64,000 nucleotides of DNA, taken from assembly GCA_009838765.1 (NCBI GenBank), contig VXQX01000051.1, forward strand, positions 1-64,000, written 5' to 3'. Origin of the DNA: Gemmatimonadales bacterium. GTDB lineage: Bacteria; Gemmatimonadota; Gemmatimonadetes; Palauibacterales; Palauibacteraceae. This document shows positions 1 through 8,137 of the stretch, piece by piece; the first letter of the stretch is position 1, and each line of letters starts with the position of its first letter. The position numbers and the translations under genes were made by a program. The notes under the pieces are model-generated. The model saw only the letters and a list, made by a program, of their open reading frames with translations. It did not search any database and had not been told where the DNA came from.

Positions 1-1215
1 GGCGCGCGGGGAGCGGCCTCGGGGGGCTGGCCGACCGATCCGGAGGCGCTCGAAGCGCTCTACCGCGACAACATCTACACCCGCCTTCTCGGCGTTCGCC
101 CGCACCTTCCGGCACACGAGCACGTCTCCCGGCTGGGTGGCGGACGCATGGACGCCGAGGTCATCGCGGCGATGGCGGAGGCGAACGAGTTCTTCGTCGA
201 CATGAACGAGTTGCTCGAGGCGGCGGGGGCGCGGATTGCGGAGCGGCTCGGGACCGAGGGGGCCCTCGTCACGGCCGGCGGGTTCTCGGCGATGGTACTC
301 GGGGCCGCGGGCTGCCTGACGGGCACGGATCCGGAGCGGATCCACGCGCTTCCCCTCCCCACCTGGCCGCGCCGCGAGTGCCTGATCCAGACGCCGCACC
401 GGTTCGGCTACGACCGGGCATACCGGGACGCGGGGATGACGATCGTCGAGGCGGAGACGCGGGAGGACTTCCGGGCCGCGCTCTCGGAGCGCACGGCGAT
501 GATCGCCGCGCTCGCGACGGCCGAACGCCAGAGCATGTTCGCGCCGCCGGCACCCGTGGACTGGGCACCCGCTCCCGGGCCGGGGGTCATGACCGTGCGC
601 GAGCAGATCGAGATCGGGCGCGCGGCCGGTGTCCCCGTGCTGGTGGACATGGCGTCGGACCTCCCGACCGGGGTGGGTCTGGGCGAGTTCGTCGAGGCGG
701 GAGCCGACCTGATCGTGATCAGCGGCGGCAAGGGGATCGGCGGCCCCCAGTCGTCCGGCATCCTGGCGGGGCGGGCGGACCTCGTCGAAGCGGCCCGTCT
801 GAACGCCTCGCCGAACGATGGCATCGGCCGGGGCATGAAGGTGGGCAAGGAGGAGATCGTCGGTCTCGTGGTCGCCCTGGACCGCTACGTGGAGCGCGAC
901 GTCGAGTCGTGGGTCGCGGGCTGGTCCGACATGGCCCGCCGCATCGCCGCGGATCTCGCCGACGTCCCCGGCCTCACCGCCGAGGTCGTGACGAACACGG
1001 CGGGATACGAGGACGTCGAGTTAACCTGGGACCCCGACGTCATCCCCCTCACAACCGACGAAGCGAAAGCCGGACTCATGGCCGGGGATCCGCGCCTCGC
1101 CTACCTGATGACGGTCCGCACGCGCCTCCTCCGCGAAGGTGAGGATGCGCTCGTCGCACGCACCCTCCGCGACTTCTTCGCGGTCTCGGCAACCACCGCG
1201 TGGACAGGAGGCTGA
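1..1215 (+). CDS. SelA-like PLP-dependent enzyme (5' end outside window)
   Basis: The reading frame is open from the window edge, so the start lies upstream; 404 codons are visible. The product is a fold-type I PLP enzyme of the SelA / D-glucosaminate-6-phosphate ammonia-lyase group. Seen: an N-terminal stretch YTRLLGVRPHLPAHEHVSRL, a glycine-rich GGFSAMVLGAAGC segment, an Asp pair region VLVDMASDLP, and the likely PLP lysine in ISGGKGIGGPQSSG (Lys codon 730-732). True SelA needs selenocysteine machinery, and none is visible here, so a lyase or aminotransferase acting on an amino sugar or amino acid is as likely. It is followed by a 157-bp gap with a promoter, so it probably ends its own operon. 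Confidence 0.8.
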   Translation, partial: GARGAASGGWPTDPEALEALYRDNIYTRLLGVRPHLPAHEHVSRLGGGRMDAEVIAAMAEANEFFVDMNELLEAAGARIAERLGTEGALVTAGGFSAMVLGAAGCLTGTDPERIHALPLPTWPRRECLIQTPHRFGYDRAYRDAGMTIVEAETREDFRAALSERTAMIAALATAERQSMFAPPAPVDWAPAPGPGVMTVREQIEIGRAAGVPVLVDMASDLPTGVGLGEFVEAGADLIVISGGKGIGGPQSSGILAGRADLVEAARLNASPNDGIGRGMKVGKEEIVGLVVALDRYVERDVESWVAGWSDMARRIAADLADVPGLTAEVVTNTAGYEDVELTWDPDVIPLTTDEAKAGLMAGDPRLAYLMTVRTRLLREGEDALVARTLRDFFAVSATTAWTGG

Positions 1216-1250
1216 CAGTCGAGGCTCCTCATCGCGGCTGCCTGCCGCGA

Positions 1251-1286
1251 TTGTCGCGACACCCGCCGATAATCTAGGTTTGCGGG
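1251..1286 (+). promoter_or_regulatory. Bacteroidota-type promoter (TTG N21 TAGGTTTG)
   Basis: TTGTCGCGA starts at 1251 and TAGGTTTGCGGG lies at 1275-1286. TAGGTTTG fits the -7 element TAnnTTTG known from Bacteroidota, with a TTG -33 element 21 bases upstream. The same two blocks at the same spacing recur at 25468-25503. It would give a leader of roughly 85 bases for the Asp-box protein gene. Confidence 0.6.
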
Positions 1287-1372
1287 CCGCGGTTCGACCG
1301 GGTATTGACGCCCGGGAGATCCGCCGAAACCGCAGCGAATCCATGTGCAGCCGCAACAGGAGCGAGAGCCTC

Positions 1373-4300
1373 ATGCGCAAGCTGGCCATCGTCACCCCGA
1401 CCACGCTCACCCTCGCCGCAGCCGTCTTCGGCACGGCGGACCTCGCCGTCGCGCCCCCGGCGCTCGCCGCGCAGGACGCGGTGGTGTTCGACTCCGCCGA
1501 TGTCGCGGGCCTCGGCTTCCGGTCCATCGGGCCGCCTCGTGGCGGGCGCAGCACCGCCGTGGCGGGGATCACCGAGCAGCCGCTGACCTACTTCATGGGC
1601 GCGACCGGCGGCGGCGTGTGGCGCACGGACGACGCCGGCCTCAACTGGCGCAACATCTCCGACGGCTACATCGGGACGGGGGCCATCGGGTCGATCGACG
1701 TGGCGGACAGCGACGCGAACGTCATCTACGTGGGCACGGGCTCGTCCTGCATCCGCGGCAACATCTCGAAGGGAATCGGCCTCTACCGCAGCACCAACGG
1801 CGGCGACTCGTGGACCCACATCGGGCTCCCGAACTCGGGCCAGATCGGCGACATCCAGGTCCACCCGCACGATGCCGACATCGCTTTTGTGGCGGCGCTC
1901 GGCGATCCCTTCGGCCCCAACCCGGAGCGCGGCGTGTTCCGCACGACGGACGGCGGCGACACGTGGGACCACGTCCTGGCGATCTCCGACTCCACGGGCG
2001 CCGTGGACCTCGCGATCAACCCGTCGAATCCGCGCATCGTCTTCGCCTCGGCGTGGCGGGCCGAGCGGAAGCCCTGGACTGCGACGTCGGGTTCGGAGGA
2101 GTCCGGCGTCTTCCGGTCGACCGATGGCGGGGACACGTGGGACCGGCTCGAGGGCGGGCTCCCCACCGGCCTCGTCGGCAAGTCCGCCGTCACCGTCTCC
2201 CGGGCGAACCCCGATCGCGTGTGGGTGCTCATCGAGGCGTCCGACGACCGCGGCGGCGTCTACCGCTCCGAGGACGGCGGCGACACCTGGCGGCGGGTGA
2301 ACAGCGACCGCGGACTCCTGCAGCGGGCGTGGTACTACACGCACATCTACGCGGACCCGGTGGACGAGAACACGGTCTACGCCCTCAACGTGGGCTACAA
2401 CAAGTCGGTCGACGGGGGCGTGACGTGGCAGAGCTACGGCGTCCCGCACGGGGACGTGCACGACCTCTGGATCAACTACGAGAACCCCGACTTCCAGGTC
2501 GTGGCGAACGACGGCGGCGGCCAGGTGACGACGACCGGCGCGGAGAGCTGGTCCACCTACTACAACCAGGTCACGGCCGAGATGTACCGGGTGTTCGTCG
2601 ACAACCAGTTCCCCTACCGGGTGTACGGCTCGCAGCAGGACAACTCCACGATCATGGTGCCGAGCCGCGGGATGCCGGCGGTCCAGCAGGCGCAGCACTG
2701 GGCCGCGGTCGGGGGCTGCGAGAGCGGCCACATCGCGATCGACCCGCGGAACCCCAACGTGACGTACGCGGGCTGCTACGGCGGCAGCATCAACCGAGTG
2801 GACCGCGAGACGGGCGACGTGCGGCAGATGCTCCTCTATCCGCAGCTCCAGCTGGGACAGGCGCCGAAGACGATGAAGCACCGCTTCCAGTGGAACGCGC
2901 CGATCCGGATTTCCCCGCACAACCCCGACGTCATCTATCACACGTCCCAGTTCGTGAACCGGACATCGGACGCCGGATACTCGTGGGAGACGATCAGCCC
3001 CGACCTCACGCGCAACGACACGACGAAGATGGAGCACGCGGGCGGGCGCATCACGTGGGACAACACCGGGGTGGAGATGTACGGGACGGTCTTCGCCTTC
3101 GAGGAGTCGCCGCACGAGGCAGGGGTCCTGTGGGCGGGCTCGGACGACGGCCTCATCCACGTGTCGCGGGACGACGGGGCGAGCTGGATGGACGTGACGC
3201 CGGGCGACCTGCCGGAGTTCTCGACCGTCAACATGATCGACCTCTCGGCGCACGGCCCGGGGCGGGCGCACGTCGCCGTCTACCGCTACCGGATGCAGGA
3301 CGTCACACCCTACATGTGGCGCACGGACGACTACGGGGAGAGCTGGACGCGCCTCTCGGCGAACGGGATCGAACCCGGCCACTTCGTGCGCGTCGTGCGG
3401 GAGGACCCGGTGCGGGAGGGGCTCCTCTACGCGGGCACCGAGTTCGGGCTCTACGTGAGCTTCGATGGCGGCGACAACTGGCAGCGCTTCCAGCAGAACC
3501 TGCCGATCACGCCGATCACGGACATGCTCGTGCACGAGGGCGACCTCGTCATGGGGACGCAGGGCCGCTCGTTCTGGATCCTCGACGACGTGACGCCGCT
3601 GCGGACGATGTCGGCGGCCACGCTGGCGTCCGATGTCCACCTCTACACGCCGCGCGAGGCGGTGCGCGCGCAGGGCGTCTTCCCCAACGGGGCGTCGATC
3701 TACTTCGCGCTCGGCGAGGGGATGGAGGAAACGATCGACCTCGAGATCGTAGATGCGGGGGGCGAGGTCGTGCGGGTCTACTCCTCGAATCCCGGTTCGT
3801 GGGACGATGAGGCGAAGGCGGCGATCGGGCGCGCGTCGAGCTGGTCGCCCGACCGCCTGCAGACGAGCGCGGGCCTGAACCGAATGGTGTGGAATCTGCA
3901 GGAAGAAGGGCCCGACCTCGTCCAGGGCGCCCGGATCTGGGGCTTCACGGGTCGCGTGCCCGCCGTCCCCGGGCGCTATGAGGTGCGTCTGACGGCTGGC
4001 GAGGCGACGCAGACGCAGCCTCTGGCGGTCCACATCGACCCGCGGGTGGCCGACCAGGTCACGGTCGCGGACCTGCAGCAGCAGCACGACCTGATGGTCC
4101 GGGTGCGCGGTCTTCTGCAGCAGTCGCACGACGCCGTGCGCGAGGCGCGGTCGATCCGGTCGCAGATGGGCGACATCGCGGAGTCCGTGGAGGAGGCCGG
4201 CTATGGCGATGACTTCGCCGAGATGGCGGACGCCGCAGGGGAGAAGCTCACGGACGTGGAGGAGGAACTCTTCCAGACGAGGAACCGGTCAGGGCAGGAC

Positions 4301-4546
4301 ATGCTCAACTTCCCGCCCATGCTCGACAACGAGATCGCCAACCTGTACGGCTACATCGCGTCCACCTACGACCGGCCGAACGCGGTGGCGGCCGTCCGCG
4401 CCGCCGAACTGGAGGCCGAACTCGGCGGGTGGCTGGGGACCCTCCAGCAGATCATCGACACGGACGTGGCGGAGTTCAACAACCGCCTGCGCGAGGCCGG
4501 CGTCCCCGGCGTCATCGTGCGCACGCCGCCGCGCGCCACGAGCTGA
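1373..4546 (+). CDS. Secreted Asp-box (BNR/sortilin-like) beta-propeller protein
   Basis: This 1,057-residue protein starts at an ATG preceded by AGGAGCGAGAG at a good distance and opens with a signal peptide ending near PPALAAQD. About ten Asp-box motifs (S/T-x-D-x-G-x-x-W, for example STNGGDSW, RSTDGGDTW, SVDGGVTW, SFDGGDNW) are spread over residues 65-700, which predicts one or two beta-propellers of the VPS10/sialidase-like type. The last 350 residues carry a beta-rich segment and then a helical tail. Such proteins are common in secretomes of Gemmatimonadota and Bacteroidota and are usually annotated as glycosyl hydrolases, but no catalytic residues can be assigned here. An in-frame ATG at 1343 exists but lacks a ribosome binding site and would bury the signal peptide. 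Confidence 0.85.
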   Translation: MRKLAIVTPTTLTLAAAVFGTADLAVAPPALAAQDAVVFDSADVAGLGFRSIGPPRGGRSTAVAGITEQPLTYFMGATGGGVWRTDDAGLNWRNISDGYIGTGAIGSIDVADSDANVIYVGTGSSCIRGNISKGIGLYRSTNGGDSWTHIGLPNSGQIGDIQVHPHDADIAFVAALGDPFGPNPERGVFRTTDGGDTWDHVLAISDSTGAVDLAINPSNPRIVFASAWRAERKPWTATSGSEESGVFRSTDGGDTWDRLEGGLPTGLVGKSAVTVSRANPDRVWVLIEASDDRGGVYRSEDGGDTWRRVNSDRGLLQRAWYYTHIYADPVDENTVYALNVGYNKSVDGGVTWQSYGVPHGDVHDLWINYENPDFQVVANDGGGQVTTTGAESWSTYYNQVTAEMYRVFVDNQFPYRVYGSQQDNSTIMVPSRGMPAVQQAQHWAAVGGCESGHIAIDPRNPNVTYAGCYGGSINRVDRETGDVRQMLLYPQLQLGQAPKTMKHRFQWNAPIRISPHNPDVIYHTSQFVNRTSDAGYSWETISPDLTRNDTTKMEHAGGRITWDNTGVEMYGTVFAFEESPHEAGVLWAGSDDGLIHVSRDDGASWMDVTPGDLPEFSTVNMIDLSAHGPGRAHVAVYRYRMQDVTPYMWRTDDYGESWTRLSANGIEPGHFVRVVREDPVREGLLYAGTEFGLYVSFDGGDNWQRFQQNLPITPITDMLVHEGDLVMGTQGRSFWILDDVTPLRTMSAATLASDVHLYTPREAVRAQGVFPNGASIYFALGEGMEETIDLEIVDAGGEVVRVYSSNPGSWDDEAKAAIGRASSWSPDRLQTSAGLNRMVWNLQEEGPDLVQGARIWGFTGRVPAVPGRYEVRLTAGEATQTQPLAVHIDPRVADQVTVADLQQQHDLMVRVRGLLQQSHDAVREARSIRSQMGDIAESVEEAGYGDDFAEMADAAGEKLTDVEEELFQTRNRSGQDMLNFPPMLDNEIANLYGYIASTYDRPNAVAAVRAAELEAELGGWLGTLQQIIDTDVAEFNNRLREAGVPGVIVRTPPRATS

Positions 4547-4562
4547 GCGGCGTGGCCGTCCG

Positions 4563-7193
4563 ATGGCGGCGGTCGTCGCGGGTAATCCCCTGAGCCGGCG
4601 GGGAAGAGGCTCGCCGGCCGGGGGGGCGGGGCTGCTGGCGCTCCTCATCTTCTCGGCCGGGGCGTGCGGCGACGAGGCCACAGCACCGCCGACGGCTTCT
4701 CCCAACCGTCGGCCGACGCCGACGAGCACGATCCCGCCGCAGGTACTGGCGGCCGGCGACACGCTCACGGTGGACGCGTCGGCCTATTTCACGGACCCGG
4801 ACGGGGACGCCCTCGCGTTCTCGGTCGAGTCCTCCAACACCGGCGTCGTTTCCGCTTCTCTGTCGGGCGCGACCGTCACCGTCGTCGCGGTCGCGCCGGG
4901 CGAGGCGCGGGTCACGATCCGGGGCCGCGATCCGGGGGCGCTGCAGGCCCGGCTGGACTTCACCGTCCTCGTGCCCGAGCCCGTGACGGCGGACCACGTC
5001 GTGCTCCGGGCGCTCTACGAAGCGACAGGCGGCGAGGGCTGGACGCACGACGACAACTGGCTGACCGGACGGCCGCTCGAAACGTGGTACGGTGTGGACG
5101 TGGATGCCGAGGGGCGGGTGACGGGCCTCCGCCTCGACTTCAACGGGCTGCGGGGACCGTTGCCCCCGGAACTCGGCGAGCTCGACCGGCTCCAGTCGCT
5201 CGTACTGTCGCGAAACGAACTTGCCGGGGCTGTCCCGCCGGAGCTGAGTCGGCTGCCGATCCTCGTGCGACTGGATCTCGGCGACAATCGCTTCGGCGGC
5301 GATATCCCACCGGCAATCGGCGACTTCGGCTACCTCGACGAACTGGATCTCGGCGACAACGCATTCGAGGGGCCGATCCCGGCCGCGCTGGGCGATCTCG
5401 GCGCGCTGCGCCGGCTGGATCTGAGCGGCAACGATCTCACGGGAGCCATCCCGCCCGAACTCGGGAGCCTCGGCAGGCTCGAGACCCTGCTGCTCATGCG
5501 CAACGACCTCGAGGGGCCGGCGCCCGCGGCGTTCGGACGACTGGCCGCGCTCCGCGTCCTGAACCTGTCCGGCAACGCCGGACTGGCTGGCCCCCTGCCT
5601 GTCGAGTTGACGTCGCTCCGGAGGCTGTCCCAGCTCCATCTCGGAGGCTCGGCCCTCTGTGCCCCCGCCGAAACCGTCTTTCGGGACTGGCTCGAGCGAC
5701 TGTACAGGCACCGGGTCGCCGCGTGCGGGCAGGACGCATCGATCGTGCTCGCCCAGGCCGTACAATCGTCACGGTTTCCGGTTCCGCTCGTCGCCGGGGA
5801 TTCCGCGCTCCTGCGCGTGTTGCTGGCGGCCCCCGACGGCGCGTCCGTCGACTTTCCGGCGGTCCGGGCCCGGTTCTTCCTGGAGGGCGCGGAAACTCAC
5901 GTCGTCGACATTCCCGCCCAGTCGAACCCGGTGCCGGCCGCGATCGAGGAAGGCGATCTTGCCGCATCCGCGAACGCCGTGATTCCCGGACGGGTCGTGC
6001 AGCCCGGGCTCGAAATCGTCGTCGAGACGGATCCCGGCGCCACGCTGGACCCGGCCCTCGGACTCACGCGGCGAATCCCCCGCAGCGGGCGGCGCGCGGT
6101 CGACGTCCGGAGGATGCCGACGTTCAATCTCACGGTGATTCCGTTCGTGCTCGCGTCCCAACCGGACAACTCGATCGTGAGCTACGTGAACGGGCTGACC
6201 CCGGAGCACGAACTCTTCTGGGACACGCATACGCTGCTCCCGATCGGAGCCATGACGGTCAGAGCGCACGGGGCCGTGACGGTGTCCACGAACAGCCAGA
6301 GCGCGCTCCTGAGCCAGACGGCGATGATACGCGCCGCGGAGGGGTCGATCGGGCACTACATGGGGACGATGACGAACAGCGACGGCGGCGGCCTGGCCTA
6401 CGTCGGCGGGTTCGCCAGCTTCTCCAGCCACGACCGGGCCGACATCGTCGCGCACGAATTCGGGCACAACATGAGCCTCAGCCACGCCCCGTGCAGCGCG
6501 ACCAACCCCGATCCGTGGTATCCCGGCGAGGGCGGACTCATCGGCGCGTGGGGATACGATTTTCGGGATGGCGGGCAACTCGTGCCGCCGGCCAGGCCCG
6601 ACATCATGGGATACTGCGATCCGCACTGGATCGGGGACTATCACTTCTACAATGCGATGCGCTTCCGCCTCCGCACCGAGCCGCTCGAAGCCGCCCCGGG
6701 CGGGGCGGCCGGCGGCGATGTCCGCACCCTGTTGCTCTGGGGCGGCGTGAGCGACGACGGCGTTCTCTACCTTGAGCCCGCGTTCGTCCTCGACGCTCCG
6801 CCGTCCCTGCCCCGGCGCGGCGGCAACTATCGTATTCGCGGCCGGAACGCGGCCGGTGAAGAACTGTTCGCATTGAGCTTCGACATGTGGCGCATCGACC
6901 ATGGGAACGGAAGCCTGGGTTTCGCCTTCGCCGCGCCCGTCCGGCCCGGGTGGTCGCGCGCGCTCGAGAGCCTCACGCTCTCCGGGCCCGAGGGATCCTT
7001 CACGCTTGACGGGGAGAGCGGCCTTCCCACCGCCATCGTGCGCAATCCCGCGACCCGGCAGGTGCGGGCGATCCTGCGGGATCCGTCGCCCGCCGGACTG
7101 GCCGGGACGGTGGCGGAGGCGCTGGCTCTGGATCCCGCCCTGGAGGCGCTGGTCAGCCGCGGGATCCCCGACCCCGCGGACTGGGAGCGCTAG
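4563..7193 (+). CDS. Lipoprotein with leucine-rich repeats and a metzincin-type zinc protease
   Basis: The 876-residue product begins 16 bases after the previous stop. It has a lipoprotein signal (lipobox region LIFSAGAC), a low-complexity Pro/Thr linker, an Ig/cadherin-like domain (about residues 65-145) and plant-type leucine-rich repeats at about 173-375 (repeating LDLGDNxFxGxIPxxLGxL). The C-terminal half has the zinc motif HEFGHNMSLSH with ligands H631, H635 and H641, base E632, and a Met-turn candidate in DIMGYC (M682). This is the full HExxHxxGxxH-type layout with Ser at the usual Gly position. It is probably a cell-surface protease that binds a protein or glycan partner through the repeats. 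The substrate cannot be told from the sequence. Confidence 0.8.
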   Translation: MAAVVAGNPLSRRGRGSPAGGAGLLALLIFSAGACGDEATAPPTASPNRRPTPTSTIPPQVLAAGDTLTVDASAYFTDPDGDALAFSVESSNTGVVSASLSGATVTVVAVAPGEARVTIRGRDPGALQARLDFTVLVPEPVTADHVVLRALYEATGGEGWTHDDNWLTGRPLETWYGVDVDAEGRVTGLRLDFNGLRGPLPPELGELDRLQSLVLSRNELAGAVPPELSRLPILVRLDLGDNRFGGDIPPAIGDFGYLDELDLGDNAFEGPIPAALGDLGALRRLDLSGNDLTGAIPPELGSLGRLETLLLMRNDLEGPAPAAFGRLAALRVLNLSGNAGLAGPLPVELTSLRRLSQLHLGGSALCAPAETVFRDWLERLYRHRVAACGQDASIVLAQAVQSSRFPVPLVAGDSALLRVLLAAPDGASVDFPAVRARFFLEGAETHVVDIPAQSNPVPAAIEEGDLAASANAVIPGRVVQPGLEIVVETDPGATLDPALGLTRRIPRSGRRAVDVRRMPTFNLTVIPFVLASQPDNSIVSYVNGLTPEHELFWDTHTLLPIGAMTVRAHGAVTVSTNSQSALLSQTAMIRAAEGSIGHYMGTMTNSDGGGLAYVGGFASFSSHDRADIVAHEFGHNMSLSHAPCSATNPDPWYPGEGGLIGAWGYDFRDGGQLVPPARPDIMGYCDPHWIGDYHFYNAMRFRLRTEPLEAAPGGAAGGDVRTLLLWGGVSDDGVLYLEPAFVLDAPPSLPRRGGNYRIRGRNAAGEELFALSFDMWRIDHGNGSLGFAFAAPVRPGWSRALESLTLSGPEGSFTLDGESGLPTAIVRNPATRQVRAILRDPSPAGLAGTVAEALALDPALEALVSRGIPDPADWER

Positions 7194-7222
7194 GGTCGGA
7201 CCGGGCCCGCTGACCGGTTGCG

Positions 7223-7957
7223 CTACCCGCCTTCGCGGTCGCGCAGGTCGGCCAGCGCGTCGGTGCCGATCGCGTCCCGAAGCTCGTGGAGTTCGTCGAT
7301 CGTCAGGTTCCGTCCCTCCAGGGAAACGACGAAACGATCCTCGATGAACCAGGTGAACTCCGCGCGGCCGCGGTCGTCGCGCGTGCGGCGGAACTCCTCG
7401 ATCGCCGGATAGCCCTCGTACTCAATCGTGCGTTCCCACCCCCGGTCGCTCTCCTGGTCGACCGAGAGATCGAGCCACTCCACGAAGCCCTCCGAGCCGA
7501 TCACCGGAAGCGCGCCGATGTCGGCGATGGAGACATCGACCTCGGCCCCGCCCCTCCCCTCGTACTCGGCCTCGGCCACCGAGACGCGGAACCCGAAAGC
7601 TCCGCCCGTCGCCCCCTCGCGCGAGGTCCGCCTCAGGTTCCCCGCCCGCTCGGGCAGAAAATCGTAGAATTCGCGGAAGTGGATCGGGTTGGCGACCAGC
7701 GCGTCGCCGCTCAGATCCTCGGCGAAGTCGGACATGTGCTCGCCGATCTCCTCCACCGCGTCGGTGATGCTGGCCGCGATGTCGTCGGCGGCGTCGCGCA
7801 GATCCTCCCGCACTTCCTCCCGCACTTCCTCGGCTTCAGCCCGAGACTCGTTGTCGCCGACGAAGATGCAGCCCGCCGACGTGAGGCCGCAGAACAGGGC
7901 GCCCGCGAGGGCGATCCGCCGCGAGGGACGGCCGACAGAGTGGCGTTTCCGGAACAT
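7223..7957 (-). CDS. Hypothetical lipoprotein
   Basis: This 244-residue protein has a basic N-terminus, a hydrophobic stretch and a lipobox ending SAGC (Cys30). Residues 35-85 are acidic and helical (EEVREEVREDLRDAADDI), likely a coiled coil, and the rest looks beta-rich with no family I recognise. It starts at an ATG with GGAGGAAAGAG just upstream. It lies tail to tail with the protease gene (29 bases between stops) and divergent from the glycoside hydrolase gene. Probably a periplasmic or outer-membrane lipoprotein; function unknown. Confidence 0.7.
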   Translation of the reverse strand: MFRKRHSVGRPSRRIALAGALFCGLTSAGCIFVGDNESRAEAEEVREEVREDLRDAADDIAASITDAVEEIGEHMSDFAEDLSGDALVANPIHFREFYDFLPERAGNLRRTSREGATGGAFGFRVSVAEAEYEGRGGAEVDVSIADIGALPVIGSEGFVEWLDLSVDQESDRGWERTIEYEGYPAIEEFRRTRDDRGRAEFTWFIEDRFVVSLEGRNLTIDELHELRDAIGTDALADLRDREGG

Positions 7958-8137
7958 CTCTTTCCTCCAGACGCTGAACGCAGGGTTTAGGGGCCTGTGC
8001 GCGCCTACGCGCCTCGCCGGAAGGAAGTGTCAGTCCGCGGGCCCGAGGCGTCGCGCGCCGGGGCCAGACCGGTGAGGCGCCGGGGCGGGACCCCTCCGGC
8101 CGTTGACCGACGACCCGGGTGGTTCGATGCTGTTGCC

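Noticed and set aside
1-1215. Calling the first gene selA
   Set aside because: The family is right but no selenocysteine genes are in sight, and SelA relatives often have other substrates.
1274-4129. Very long open frame on the minus strand opposite the Asp-box gene
   Set aside because: Arg/Val/His-rich translation with no domain; a by-product of high GC codon use opposite a real gene.
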